64,000 nucleotides of DNA from Blautia hansenii DSM 20583 (GTDB lineage: Bacteria > Bacillota > Clostridia > Lachnospirales > Lachnospiraceae): positions 2,627,501 to 2,691,500 of the forward strand of contig NZ_CP022413.2 of assembly GCF_002222595.2 (NCBI RefSeq), read 5' to 3'. Numbering within the stretch: the stretch's first letter is position 1; each line of letters begins with the position of its first letter. The translations under genes and the position numbers were made by a program. Below, piece after piece: positions 36,807-45,801 of the stretch. The notes beneath the pieces were generated by a model that had not been told where the DNA came from, did not search any database, and was given only the letters and a program-made list of their open reading frames with translations.

Positions 36807-37169
36807 TTATTTCTGGGCTTTTTCTTTTTTCCTTCTTTCATAGTTTCTTTCTTCTGCAAATGCATTTAATATCTCCAACATTGTTCGAATAGGTGTAAAC
36901 AACTCTTCATCGGCATCCTCTAATGTAGTTAACCTTTTTAGTTCCTCTTCAATCCCTCGAAGCTGTTTTCTAAACTGTACTAACATCAACGGATTTCCTA
37001 CTGCTGTGACTTTTTGATGTAAAACACTTTCAATGATATATTCTTGTCTCGTCTGGTATCCACAAATCTTTACTCTTAAATCTAGCTCTTTATTTTCTTC
37101 CGGAGACATTCGAAACGCTATGGTCACATTACGCCACCGATTCTTGTTATCCCTATTTTTTTCACTCAT
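36807..37169 (-). CDS. MobC-like ribbon-helix-helix mobilization protein
   Basis: A 120-residue basic protein. RNVTIAFRMSPEENKELDLR followed by VKICGYQTRQEYIIESVLHQ forms an RHH-type DNA-binding start as in relaxosome accessory proteins, and the rest is helical. It overlaps the integrase stop by 8 nt. It probably binds oriT with the relaxase; a regulatory role is the alternative. Confidence 0.75.
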   Translation of the reverse strand: MSEKNRDNKNRWRNVTIAFRMSPEENKELDLRVKICGYQTRQEYIIESVLHQKVTAVGNPLMLVQFRKQLRGIEEELKRLTTLEDADEELFTPIRTMLEILNAFAEERNYERRKKEKAQK

Positions 37170-38247
37170 CCAGATATTCCTCTCTTTCCTGATTTAGATT
37201 TTCCGCCATTTCTGTTTGGATTGTCGGGAATAAATGCGCATATCGATATGTGATTTCCACACTTTCATGCCCTACCCTTTCTCCAATTGCCACCGCAGAA
37301 TATCCCATATTAATCAACAATGACACGTGAGAATGTCGTAAATCATGGATTCGTATTCTCTTCACTCCTGACAACTTCACACCACGATCCATTTCATGAT
37401 GAAGATAGCTTTTTGAAATTTGGAATATCCTGTCATTTTCATTTAAACCATACAGCATTCCTATATACGCTTCTAATTCTTCGCTTAAAAATTCCGGCAT
37501 GGTGATCATACGATTACTCTTCACAGTCTTAGGATCCGTAATAATATCCTTCCCCTCTAATCTTTGATAAGACTTATTGATCCGGATAGTACAAGCCTGA
37601 AAATCGAAATCTGCCGGTGTCAGTGCTAACAACTCTCCCATACGCACTCCACACCAATATAAGATTTCAAATGCATAAAAGGAGATTGGCTTATCCGCCA
37701 CCGCTTCAATGAACTTCATATACTCTTCTTTTGTCCAGAAAAGCATCTCTTTTGTTCTTTCTTTTCCCATAGATCCTGCCTTGCGTGCAGCATTGCTTTT
37801 CAAATCATAGAAATTAACTGCATGATTCAAAATTGCACTCAGCTGATTATGGATGGTCTTTAGATAGACCTGTGAATAGCCTTCTCCTTGTTTATTTCGA
37901 TAGTTCATCATGGTGTTCTGCCACTGTCGAATATCGGAAGGTTTTATTTCCTGCAACTTCTTTTTCGAAAAATATGGGAGAATCTTTTTTTCTACAATAT
38001 GCTTTTTCGTCAGCCAGGTATTATATTTGATTCTGGATTTGATATCATTCAGATAAAGATCTACAAAATCTTCAAAATACATATCCAGACTCAAATTCTC
38101 CTTTAATTTAAACGCTCTTTCCCATTCCTGGGCATCACATTTGCGTTTAAATCCCCTTTTCGTCTTCTGCTTTCTTACGCCGGTCCAGTCCTTATAATAG
38201 GTTCTTACCTCGTAAGTATTTGACTTTTGGTTTTTGATTACTGTCAA
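37162..38247 (-). CDS. int: Tyrosine recombinase (integrase)
   Basis: A 361-residue integrase. The catalytic set is R202 (CGVRMGELL), H301 and R304 (HDLRHSH), H327 (RVGHESVEIT) and nucleophile Y336 (TYRYAHLF). The N-terminal AP2-like arm-binding region (NTYEVRTYYKDWTGVRKQKT) and SAM-like core-binding domain are present. It lies near the guaA end, consistent with integrating the element into the guaA 3' end. It follows the excisionase-like gene by 14 nt. Confidence 0.96.
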   Translation of the reverse strand: MTVIKNQKSNTYEVRTYYKDWTGVRKQKTKRGFKRKCDAQEWERAFKLKENLSLDMYFEDFVDLYLNDIKSRIKYNTWLTKKHIVEKKILPYFSKKKLQEIKPSDIRQWQNTMMNYRNKQGEGYSQVYLKTIHNQLSAILNHAVNFYDLKSNAARKAGSMGKERTKEMLFWTKEEYMKFIEAVADKPISFYAFEILYWCGVRMGELLALTPADFDFQACTIRINKSYQRLEGKDIITDPKTVKSNRMITMPEFLSEELEAYIGMLYGLNENDRIFQISKSYLHHEMDRGVKLSGVKRIRIHDLRHSHVSLLINMGYSAVAIGERVGHESVEITYRYAHLFPTIQTEMAENLNQEREEYLDE

Positions 38248-38261
38248 AACATCACCTCCTG

Positions 38262-38450
38262 CTATTTCATTTCGTTCATACCGTAAACTCGTTCTTCAAA
38301 ATATTTACGGCTGATTTTTCCTTTGACAACAACGAAACCTTTTTGCTCCAATTCAGCATTCAACTGACGGATCAAACGATACGCATAGGAATCAGATACT
38401 TCTAATTCTTTTGCTACTTCTTTTGCTGATATAAATAATTTACTAGCCAT
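38262..38450 (-). CDS. xis: Excisionase-like winged HTH protein
   Basis: A 62-residue protein, LFISAKEVAKELEVSDSYAY followed by RLIRQLNAELEQKGFVVVKG, a MerR/Xis-like HTH. Position just before int on the same strand is typical for excisionases that direct excision of integrative elements. It could instead be a small regulator. Upstream lies the shared operator region with the divergent XRE gene. Confidence 0.75.
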   Translation of the reverse strand: MASKLFISAKEVAKELEVSDSYAYRLIRQLNAELEQKGFVVVKGKISRKYFEERVYGMNEMK

Positions 38451-38483
38451 CTATATCCCTCCTTTCTTTTTTCAGTTCATTAT

Positions 38484-38593
38484 CGAACGGTGTATATGCA
38501 TCATAACATTTCATTTCCGTACTGTCAATAGAATAATTTCAAAAATGAACGGTTTATTTTTATATTTCATTTTTGAACTGTTTATGCTATACT
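38484..38593. promoter_or_regulatory. Divergent control region with repeated GAACNGTKTAT motifs
   Basis: Three direct copies of GAACNGTKTAT occur between xis and the XRE gene: GAACGGTGTAT (about 38485), GAACGGTTTAT (about 38548) and GAACTGTTTAT (about 38575). The last runs into the extended -10 TATGCTATACT (38583-38593) of the XRE gene. The same half-site makes the palindrome at 31176-31203. These are probably operators of the XRE repressor. Confidence 0.6.
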
Positions 38594-38626
38594 TTTAAGT
38601 AACAATCAGCAAAGGAGTGTTTTCTT

Positions 38627-39058
38627 ATGACAGTAGGTGAGAAAATAAGAAAATTCCGGATCGATCAAGGATATACACAGAAAGAATTGGCAATCATGTC
38701 CGGATTGAGCGAATCGGCAATTAGAAATTATGAACTTGGGAATCGTTTCCCATCATCAGAACAATTAGAAAAAATAGCAAACTCATTAAAGATCAGTCCA
38801 TACGCCATGTCTGATCCAAACTTTGATACTTATGTTAGTGTCATGCACGCATTATTTGCTTTAGAGGATCAATATGGACTGCACGCCTACCGGGATGAAT
38901 CTGGCGTACCGCAGCTCATGTTTAAAGACAAAGGACATGATTCTTTAAATATGCTGGATCATATTGGAGCATGGGCTGATATGTACCAGAAATTCAGAAA
39001 TGAAGAGATTACAGAAAAAGAATATTTAGACTGGAAAAGTCAATTCCCAGCTAAATAA
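38627..39058 (+). CDS. XRE-family repressor of the element
   Basis: A 143-residue regulator. The N-terminal HTH (IRKFRIDQGYTQKELAIMSG, LSESAIRNYELGNRFPSSEQ) is of the Cro/C1 type. The C-terminal half (LFALEDQYGLHAYRDESGVP) is an uncharacterised domain common in such element regulators. It is transcribed away from xis-int, the usual layout for a repressor of excision genes. ATG 38627 follows AAAGGAGTGTTTTCTT. Confidence 0.9.
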   Translation: MTVGEKIRKFRIDQGYTQKELAIMSGLSESAIRNYELGNRFPSSEQLEKIANSLKISPYAMSDPNFDTYVSVMHALFALEDQYGLHAYRDESGVPQLMFKDKGHDSLNMLDHIGAWADMYQKFRNEEITEKEYLDWKSQFPAK

Positions 39059-39111
39059 AAAGAAATTATTTACAATAATATTAAAAAAGTATTGTCATTT
39101 GATTGTCAACG

Positions 39112-39178
39112 GACATAAAAAGAGCCAAGAAAGCCCGTAAAATAGGCATTTCTTGGCTCTAATATATTATTCAAACTC
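39112..39178 (-). repeat. Right attachment repeat and active guaA terminator
   Basis: Identical to 31064-31130 (67 bp). It includes the last three guaA codons and stop (GAGTTTGAATAA) and, on the minus strand, the hairpin AGAGCCAAGAAA/TTTCTTGGCTCT followed by TTTTTATG, a rho-independent terminator. Integration therefore restored the guaA end with an element-borne copy. Confidence 0.93.
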
Positions 39179-40459
39179 TATCGTAGCCACCGGCTTCGGA
39201 GTAATTTCATAGCATACTCTGCTGACACTTGGAACTTCCGCCGTAATTCTAGCGCAAATTTTTTCCAGAATATCATAATCAATTCTTTCAATGCTTGCAG
39301 TCATGGCATCAATGGTATTAACAGCACGAATTACCACCATATATCCCATGCTTCTTGCATTATCTCTTACACCAACAGCTTTAAAATCCGGTACTACAGT
39401 AAAATACTGCCATACTTTCTTATCAAGACCTGCTTCTGCAAATTCTTCACGAAGGATAGCATCAGATTCACGAAGTGCTTCCAATCTGTCTCTTGTAATT
39501 GCACCAAGACATCTTACACCAAGTCCCGGTCCTGGGAACGGCTGACGGTAAACCATATCATGAGGCAATCCCAGTTCAATACCGCAAGCACGAACTTCAT
39601 CTTTAAACAACTGTTTCAAAGGTTCTACCAATTCAAACTGTAAGTCTTCCGGCAGACCTCCTACATTATGATGAGACTTCACACATTTAGCTGTTTTTGT
39701 ACCACTTTCGATAATATCAGGATAAATAGTTCCCTGTCCTAAGAAATCAATGCCTTCCAATTTTCTGGCTTCTTCTTCAAATACACGGATAAATTCACCG
39801 CCGATAATTTTACGTTTTTCTTCTGGGTCAGCTACATTTTCCAGTTTTCCTAAAAATCTTTCTGTAGCATCTACATAAATCAGATTTGCGTGAAGCTCGT
39901 CTCTAAAGATTTTCACAACGCTTTCAGACTCATTTTTACGCATTAAGCCATGATTTACATGAACACATACAAGCTGCTGTCCAATGGCTTTAATTAACAT
40001 AGCTGCTACAACAGAAGAATCTACACCGCCGGATAAAGCCAGTAAAACCTTCTTATCCCCTACCTGTTTACGGATAAGTTCTACCTGATCCTCGATAAAA
40101 TTCTTCATATTCCAGTTTGCTTCTGCCTTACATTCTTCAAATACAAATTGTTTTAATTCTTCCTGATTTGGAAGCTCCTTAAACTGTTTTTCACATTTTG
40201 AAGCCGGATAATCAACAGAAATCATTGGGTATCCTAAAGTGTAAAGCTCTGGTCTTATTTCCACTTCTTTTCCATCTACAACTCTGTTTTCTCCACCGTT
40301 TAAAATAATACCTTTTACATTATCCAGCGCCTGAAGTTCTTCCACAGTAATATCATGTGGATGAATTTCACTGTAAACTCCCAGCTCTCTGATTTCTCTG
40401 GCAACCACTGTATTTTCAGTGCTGCCCAAATCCAGAATTACAATCATATCCTGTTTCAT
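39167..40459 (-). CDS. guaA: GMP synthase with degenerate glutaminase half
   Basis: A 430-residue GuaA that converts XMP to GMP. The ATP pyrophosphatase domain is intact (LALSGGVDSSVVAAML, P-loop at 143-148) as is the C-terminal dimerization domain (RQPFPGPGLGVRCLG, ending KPVATIEFE). The N-terminal class I glutaminase part is only about 110 residues instead of about 190. After GYPMISVDYPAS the GxCxG nucleophile elbow and the later His-Glu pair are missing. The enzyme may use free ammonia or a separate glutaminase. The element is inserted at its 3' end. Confidence 0.93.
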   Translation of the reverse strand: MKQDMIVILDLGSTENTVVAREIRELGVYSEIHPHDITVEELQALDNVKGIILNGGENRVVDGKEVEIRPELYTLGYPMISVDYPASKCEKQFKELPNQEELKQFVFEECKAEANWNMKNFIEDQVELIRKQVGDKKVLLALSGGVDSSVVAAMLIKAIGQQLVCVHVNHGLMRKNESESVVKIFRDELHANLIYVDATERFLGKLENVADPEEKRKIIGGEFIRVFEEEARKLEGIDFLGQGTIYPDIIESGTKTAKCVKSHHNVGGLPEDLQFELVEPLKQLFKDEVRACGIELGLPHDMVYRQPFPGPGLGVRCLGAITRDRLEALRESDAILREEFAEAGLDKKVWQYFTVVPDFKAVGVRDNARSMGYMVVIRAVNTIDAMTASIERIDYDILEKICARITAEVPSVSRVCYEITPKPVATIEFE

Positions 40460-40500
40460 GGTATTCTCTCCTTTTACATTTGAAATCTAAACGTACTTCT

Positions 40501-40529
40501 ATTATACCTCTTAACCTGATAAAAATCAT
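40501..40529 (-). promoter_or_regulatory. Probable guaA promoter
   Basis: TATAAT (complement of 40501-40506) lies 42 nt upstream of the guaA ATG. A small inverted repeat, CTGAT-N7-ATCAG (40516-40532), covers the place of the -35 and could be an operator. No recognisable purine riboswitch is seen. Confidence 0.45.
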
Positions 40530-40591
40530 CAGAAACTTACTACTCATCCATCAAATCGTACCAATTCAGCCATATTAGCTCGAATTGATAG

Positions 40592-41032
40592 TTACACCAA
40601 ATTTTCTATCATCTTTTTCAAAACGCCAATACAGGTCTGATAATCCTCAGAAGGTATTCCCTCCCTTAGCTTAGTCTCGACACTGCGTATATTCTCCACG
40701 ACTTCCTTTTGTATCGTCAATGATTTTTCTGTGGGAATGATTTCCTTCATTCTGGCATCTTCTTTAGAACATTCTCTGCAAATAAAACCATTTTTCTCCA
40801 TAAGCTTTAAAATTTCCGTTGCCGTTGATTTTCGAATATCAAATTCCTTCTCGATATCCTTTTGATATACCGGAGCTTCTAATGCTCTAAGCAGAATAAA
40901 ATGAAGTACTCTGTTCTGCATATTGGTAAGTCCACATCTCTTCTCTGAAGAAAGAGTAATTTTCCGCTTTAACTGATGAGAAAGTATGTTAATCAATCTC
41001 CCTGCATCTTCCTGATGGCTTTTCATATTCAT
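40592..41032 (-). CDS. MarR-family transcriptional regulator
   Basis: A 146-residue winged-helix regulator. LTNMQNRVLHFILLRALEAP, KDIEKEFDIRKSTATEILKL and MEKNGFICRECSKEDARMKE give the MarR DNA-binding domain and wing. It starts 5 nt after the aminopeptidase stop and is probably cotranscribed with it. The ligand and targets are unknown. Confidence 0.92.
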   Translation of the reverse strand: MNMKSHQEDAGRLINILSHQLKRKITLSSEKRCGLTNMQNRVLHFILLRALEAPVYQKDIEKEFDIRKSTATEILKLMEKNGFICRECSKEDARMKEIIPTEKSLTIQKEVVENIRSVETKLREGIPSEDYQTCIGVLKKMIENLV

Positions 41033-41037
41033 TCCCT

Positions 41038-42843
41038 TTACTTGATTTCAGCAGTTGCCTCTTTCAACCATTGACGTTCCTCTTCAGAAAGCATCGGTCC
41101 CACAATCTCATATACCTTCTGATGATATTCGTTCAGCCATACAAGTTCTGCCTTTGTAAGCATTTCCGGTAAAATTGCTTCTCTTTCATAAGGAACCCAT
41201 GTCATGTTTTCAAATTCCATGAACTGTCCATATCCATTCTTTTCTGCTTTCTTACAAAGAAGAAGATTTTCTGTACGAATGCCATATTTTCCTTCTAAAT
41301 ACAGTCCCGGTTCATCTGATGTAAGCATACCTTCTTCCAGAGGTGTTGTATTTCCGCGTCTTCCATTAGCACGCATTCTCCAGTTAATATTCTGAGGGCC
41401 TTCATGAACATTCAACAAATATCCCACACCATGTCCTGTTCCATGGTTAAAATCCATTGCTCTTTCCCAGAGAGGTCCTCTCGCCAATACGTCTAAATTA
41501 GCTCCGCTGCATCCATACTGGAATTTTGCCATAGCAAGGCGAATATGTCCCTGAAGCACCAGCGTAAAGTTTTCTTTCTGTTCCTGTGTCAGCTCTCCTG
41601 CCGCAATGGTTCTTGTGATATCTGTTGTTCCCTGCCAATACTGAGCGCCGGAATCAATCAGGAAAAATCCCTTTGGCTCTACCTTTGCATACTCTGTTTC
41701 GGTAGGTGCATAATGGCACATTGCCGCATTTGCTTCATAAGCACAGATTGTCTCAAAACTTAAATCCAGACAATCCGGATCTTCTTTTCTAAATTCCAAA
41801 CTCTTTTCTGCTGCACTGTACTCAGTAATTTCCCCGCTATTTACATGATTTTTAAACCAGTAGATAAATCTGCACATTGCCTTTGCATCTTTGATATGGG
41901 CAATTCGAATGTTTTCCATCTCTGTTTCATTTTTACAGCCCTTCATAATTGCTGCAGGATTGCTCTGGAAAATGACTTCTACATTTCCCGGAAGATTTTT
42001 ATATAAAGTATAGTTGGTGCAGGCATCTTCCAGCATAATTTTGCTGTCATCTGCCAATTCTTTTACGTCCTCATAAATTGCAAAGTAATCATGAAGCACC
42101 ACACCTGCTTTTTCTAATTCTGCTCTTACCTGTTCAGATACCGCTTCTTCCTGTACATAAAAGTGAACCTGCTCCATAGTTACCATTACATAAGACATCA
42201 CTACTGGATTATAAATAATATCATTTCCACGAATATTCAAAAGCCACACAATATCATCCATACTGCTGATAATATGCACATTTGCCCCAGCCTCTTTCAT
42301 GGCATCTCTTACATCCTGAATTTTATCTTCTCTGGATTTTCCCGCATATTTTACATCTAAAGTATATACAGGCTCTTTTGACATTTCCGGTCTGTCTGTC
42401 CAGATTTCTCCTGCCAAATCATCCTGATATTCAAATCTGCCTTCTTTTTCCTGTACCAGAGTTTCAAAATCTTTGCCTTCTGCCACATGAATCGTTCTTC
42501 CGTCACATCCCAGACAGCCATTCATTGGTAAATTCTCTTTAATAAATTCTTCTACTGTAGGAACTCCTTCCTCTCCCATTTTCATGAGAGTTACTCCTGT
42601 ACCCTCCAGCTGTTTTGCCGCCTGAATAAAATACCTTCCATCTGTCCACAGGTAAGCATTCTCTCTTGTTACAAGGAGTGTTCCTGCGGAACCGGAAAAT
42701 CCTGATAACCATGCTCTTACCTTAAAATAAGTTCCTACATACTCTGACTGGTGAAAATCTGCTGTAGGCACCAAATACATATCCATGTTTGCTGCCTGCA
42801 TTTTTTCCTGCAATTTTGCAATTCGTTCCTGATTAACGTTCAT
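41038..42843 (-). CDS. Aminopeptidase P family protein (M24B)
   Basis: A 601-residue Xaa-Pro aminopeptidase of the long (three-domain) type. Two creatinase-like N-terminal domains (AWLSGFSGSAGTLLVTRENA, YLWTDGRYFIQAAKQL) precede the M24 metal site, with ligands in LIDSGAQYWQGTTDITRT (two D), HGTGHGVGYLLNVHEGP (H) and TSDEPGLYLEGKYGIRTENL (two E). It releases N-terminal residues ahead of proline in the cytoplasm. It is followed by marR and preceded by tex. Confidence 0.95.
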   Translation of the reverse strand: MNVNQERIAKLQEKMQAANMDMYLVPTADFHQSEYVGTYFKVRAWLSGFSGSAGTLLVTRENAYLWTDGRYFIQAAKQLEGTGVTLMKMGEEGVPTVEEFIKENLPMNGCLGCDGRTIHVAEGKDFETLVQEKEGRFEYQDDLAGEIWTDRPEMSKEPVYTLDVKYAGKSREDKIQDVRDAMKEAGANVHIISSMDDIVWLLNIRGNDIIYNPVVMSYVMVTMEQVHFYVQEEAVSEQVRAELEKAGVVLHDYFAIYEDVKELADDSKIMLEDACTNYTLYKNLPGNVEVIFQSNPAAIMKGCKNETEMENIRIAHIKDAKAMCRFIYWFKNHVNSGEITEYSAAEKSLEFRKEDPDCLDLSFETICAYEANAAMCHYAPTETEYAKVEPKGFFLIDSGAQYWQGTTDITRTIAAGELTQEQKENFTLVLQGHIRLAMAKFQYGCSGANLDVLARGPLWERAMDFNHGTGHGVGYLLNVHEGPQNINWRMRANGRRGNTTPLEEGMLTSDEPGLYLEGKYGIRTENLLLCKKAEKNGYGQFMEFENMTWVPYEREAILPEMLTKAELVWLNEYHQKVYEIVGPMLSEEERQWLKEATAEIK

Positions 42844-42861
42844 GTTAAGCGCTTCCTTTCT

Positions 42862-45006
42862 TTATTTGATTCCCTTCATGGTCAGGGAAATTCTCTTTTT
42901 CTTCATATCAACACCCAATACCATAACGTCTACTACATCACCTACGCTTACCGCTTCCAACGGATGTTTAATGTAGCGTTCTGTCATCTGGGAAATATGT
43001 ACAAGCCCATCCTGATGTACACCGATATCCACAAAAGCTCCAAAATCAATTACATTTCGAACGGTTCCTTTTAATACCATTCCTTCTTTTAAATCCTTCA
43101 TATCCAAGACATCTGTACGAAGAATCGGCTTCGGCATTTCCTCACGTGGGTCACGTCCCGGTTTTGTCAGCTCCTTGACAATATCTCTTAATGTCATTTC
43201 ACCAACGCCCAGCTTTTCTGCCTGTTGTGCATAGTCTTTTACAAAATATACCTGCTGTCCATTAAAAATATCTTCCGGTTTCATTCCCATACTTTCCAGA
43301 AATTTCTCTGCTGCGGGATAACTTTCCGGATGGACACTGGTGGCATCCAGAGGATTTTTGCCTCCGCGGATACGTAGAAAACCTGCACACTGTTCAAAAG
43401 CTTTTGGTCCTAATTTTGCAACTTTTAAAAGTTCTTTTCTGTCTTTAAACTCACCGTTTTCTTCTCTATATACAACGATATTTTTAGCAATGGCTTTGCT
43501 GATACCAGAGACATATTCCAACAGAGAAACAGATGCTGTATTTAAGTCTACACCGACTTTATTTACACAGTCTTCCACTACTCCAGAAAGGGCTTCGCCC
43601 AGTTTTTTCTGGTTCATATCATGCTGATACTGCCCAACTCCGATAGATTTCGGATCGATTTTAACCAACTCTGCCAATGGGTCCTGAAGTCTTCTGGCAA
43701 TCGATGCCGCACTTCTCTGTCCCACGTCAAAATTCGGGAATTCTTCTGTTGCCAGCTTACTTGCAGAGTATACAGAAGCTCCTGCTTCATTTGTAATTAC
43801 ATACTGAACCTTCTGTGGAATTTCTTTTAAAAGCTCAACAATTACCTGCTCAGACTCTCTGCTGGCAGTTCCGTTTCCTACTGAAAACAGAGTAATGTTA
43901 TACTTTTCAATCATTTCTTTTAAGGTTTCTTTTGCCGCTGCAATTTTTGCCGGTGTGGTAGGCGCAGTCGGGTAAATAACTGTGGTATCCAGCACCTTAC
44001 CTGTGACATCTACTACCGCCAACTTACAGCCTGTACGGAAAGCAGGGTCCCAGCCCAATACGACCTGCCCTACGATTGGAGGCTGCATTAAAAGCTGTTC
44101 CAGATTTTTCTTAAAGACTTTAATTGCTCCGTCTTCTGCCTTTTCTGTTAAATCATTTCTGATTTCTCTTTCAATCGCCGGCGCAATCAGACGTCTGTAA
44201 CTGTCTTCCACTGCTGCTTTTAAAACAGGTGTAGTATTTTCATTTTCTTTTGTAATTACCTGTTTTTCCAGATAACGGAGAATGTCTTCTTCCGGTGCAG
44301 AAATTTTCACCGTAAGGATTTTTTCCTTTTCTCCTCGGTTAATGGCTAAAACTCTGTGACCTGCCACCTTGGATACCGGCTCTTCATGGTCATAGTACAT
44401 CTCGTAAACCGTTGTTTCCTCCGGTTTCTTGGCAACGGAAACAAGCATTCCCTTTTTCATTGTCATTTCACGAATACGAATACGGTAATCTGCTTCATCA
44501 GAAATACTTTCTGCCACAATATCCATAGCACCTGCAATGGCTTCTTTTACATTTTTTACTTCTTTTTCTTCAGAAACAAAAGCTTCCGCTTCTTTCTCAA
44601 TGCTGTTCTCTGTCATCTGAAGAAGCACAATATTTGCCAGACCTTCCAGACCTTTTTCCTTGGCAATGGTGGCTCTTGTTCTTCTCTTTGGTCTGTATGG
44701 ACGGTATAAATCTTCTACCACAACCAATGTCTGAGCTTCTAAAATCTGCTTCTTTAATTCTTCTGTTAATTTGCCCTGTTCTTCAATACTGGAAAGAACC
44801 TGTTTTTTCTTATCTTCCAGATTGCGAAGATAAGTAAGGCGTTCAAATAAAGTACGAAGCTGTTCATCATTTAAAGCTCCTGTTGCTTCTTTACGGTAAC
44901 GGGAAATAAAAGGGATGGTATTCCCCTCATCTATTAAGGAAACAGCAGCTTCTACCTGCCATTTTTCTACATTTAATTCCTGAGTTATAATCTGTATAAT
45001 ATCCAT
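42862..45006 (-). CDS. tex: Tex family RNA-binding protein
   Basis: A 714-residue Tex protein with the complete domain order: N-terminal helical region (LNVEKWQVEAAVSLIDEGNT), YqgF/RuvX-like fold (LGWDPAFRTGCKLAVVDVTG), helix-hairpin-helix pair (VGVDLNTASVSLLEYVSGIS) and C-terminal S1 domain (VLKGTVRNVIDFGAFVDIGV, HQDGLVHISQM). Tex binds RNA and affects transcription or RNA quality control; it is highly conserved. It lies 18 nt upstream of the aminopeptidase gene. Confidence 0.96.
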   Translation of the reverse strand: MDIIQIITQELNVEKWQVEAAVSLIDEGNTIPFISRYRKEATGALNDEQLRTLFERLTYLRNLEDKKKQVLSSIEEQGKLTEELKKQILEAQTLVVVEDLYRPYRPKRRTRATIAKEKGLEGLANIVLLQMTENSIEKEAEAFVSEEKEVKNVKEAIAGAMDIVAESISDEADYRIRIREMTMKKGMLVSVAKKPEETTVYEMYYDHEEPVSKVAGHRVLAINRGEKEKILTVKISAPEEDILRYLEKQVITKENENTTPVLKAAVEDSYRRLIAPAIEREIRNDLTEKAEDGAIKVFKKNLEQLLMQPPIVGQVVLGWDPAFRTGCKLAVVDVTGKVLDTTVIYPTAPTTPAKIAAAKETLKEMIEKYNITLFSVGNGTASRESEQVIVELLKEIPQKVQYVITNEAGASVYSASKLATEEFPNFDVGQRSAASIARRLQDPLAELVKIDPKSIGVGQYQHDMNQKKLGEALSGVVEDCVNKVGVDLNTASVSLLEYVSGISKAIAKNIVVYREENGEFKDRKELLKVAKLGPKAFEQCAGFLRIRGGKNPLDATSVHPESYPAAEKFLESMGMKPEDIFNGQQVYFVKDYAQQAEKLGVGEMTLRDIVKELTKPGRDPREEMPKPILRTDVLDMKDLKEGMVLKGTVRNVIDFGAFVDIGVHQDGLVHISQMTERYIKHPLEAVSVGDVVDVMVLGVDMKKKRISLTMKGIK

Positions 45007-45186
45007 ATAACTGTCCTTTCTCTTTTCACTATTATCACCTTACAACCTTATCAATCTGTAAGGAATTTGTCAAGAAATTCATGCTTTGTCCCTTACCAAA
45101 CTCTTTTTTATGTCTTTTTATTGCCTGACAAAATAATACATGATAAAATAACCCTATGATTATTCAAAAGAAACGAGGTCTAGCCC

Positions 45187-45744
45187 ATGGAAAATCCTTA
45201 CAATAACGAACAGCCTTATCAGCCTGTTCCTCCACAAGAACCAATTCCGCCCACCCCTTCCCTCTATCAGGGAAACAACGGCTTTGCCACAGCATCTTTG
45301 GTAATGGGAATTCTTTCCCTTGTATTTCTTTGCTGTGCTCCGTTTTTACTTTTTATCCTGTCAAGCTTGGGAATTCTTTTTTCCTGCCTGTCAAAGGGTG
45401 AGCGTGCCCGCTCCGGCGCTGCAAAAGCAGGTCTTGCGCTCTCTGCCAGCACATTGGCGATTGCCGGTGCCTTTTTGATTTTTTTCTGCTCTGTATTTCT
45501 GTTCTCACCGGAAGGAAGCTCTTTTTTAAGAGATTATATTCATATTCTTACAGACGATAATGTAAGTGATGAGGAATTATACAATTTCTTAGATGAATAC
45601 TTAAATGGTTTTGAAGGAGATGCAGGCACAGACAGCTGGGACTATGAAAATTCTCCTGATTATTATGAGGACTTTGATGAATTTCAGCTTCCTCCTGAGT
45701 TCTTCCAGCAGCCTGAAACAGACAATGGCGGTAACTTTATATAA
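45187..45744 (+). CDS. DUF4190 membrane protein
   Basis: A 185-residue protein. A proline-rich cytoplasmic start (PYQPVPPQEPIPPTPS) is followed by two membrane helices (FATASLVMGILSLVFLCCAP and AGLALSASTLAIAGAFLIFF) separated by SKGERARSGAAKAG, the DUF4190 pattern. A strongly acidic C-terminal tail of about 70 residues ends the protein. Function unknown. ATG 45187 follows GAAACGAGGTCTAGCCC. Confidence 0.85.
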   Translation: MENPYNNEQPYQPVPPQEPIPPTPSLYQGNNGFATASLVMGILSLVFLCCAPFLLFILSSLGILFSCLSKGERARSGAAKAGLALSASTLAIAGAFLIFFCSVFLFSPEGSSFLRDYIHILTDDNVSDEELYNFLDEYLNGFEGDAGTDSWDYENSPDYYEDFDEFQLPPEFFQQPETDNGGNFI

Positions 45745-45766
45745 GCTATGTAAAATGTATTTTCAC

Positions 45767-45801
45767 GGGGAATTTACCTGTTTATATCAGGTCAATTCCC
45801 C
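45767..45801. terminator. Convergent terminator
   Basis: GGGGAATT (45767-45774) and AATTCCCC (45794-45801) with an inner ACCTG/CAGGT pairing form a stem between the DUF4190 and DUF2752 genes. It overlaps the 3' end of the DUF2752 gene. Confidence 0.7.

Larger units (their letters stand above)
31131..39178. mobile_element. Integrative mobilizable element in guaA (about 8 kb)
   Basis: Bounded by the 67-bp direct repeats 31064-31130 and 39112-39178 and inserted at the 3' end of guaA, a well-known integration target. It carries a tyrosine integrase, small excisionase-like protein, divergent XRE regulator, MobC-like protein, RepA-like ATPase, MobV relaxase with a nearby oriT candidate, and small cargo genes. 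There is no conjugation apparatus, so it should be mobilized by another element. ATTGTCATTT[T/G]ATTGTCA occurs near both ends (31234-31251, 39091-39108) and may be an integrase arm or Xis site. Confidence 0.9.
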
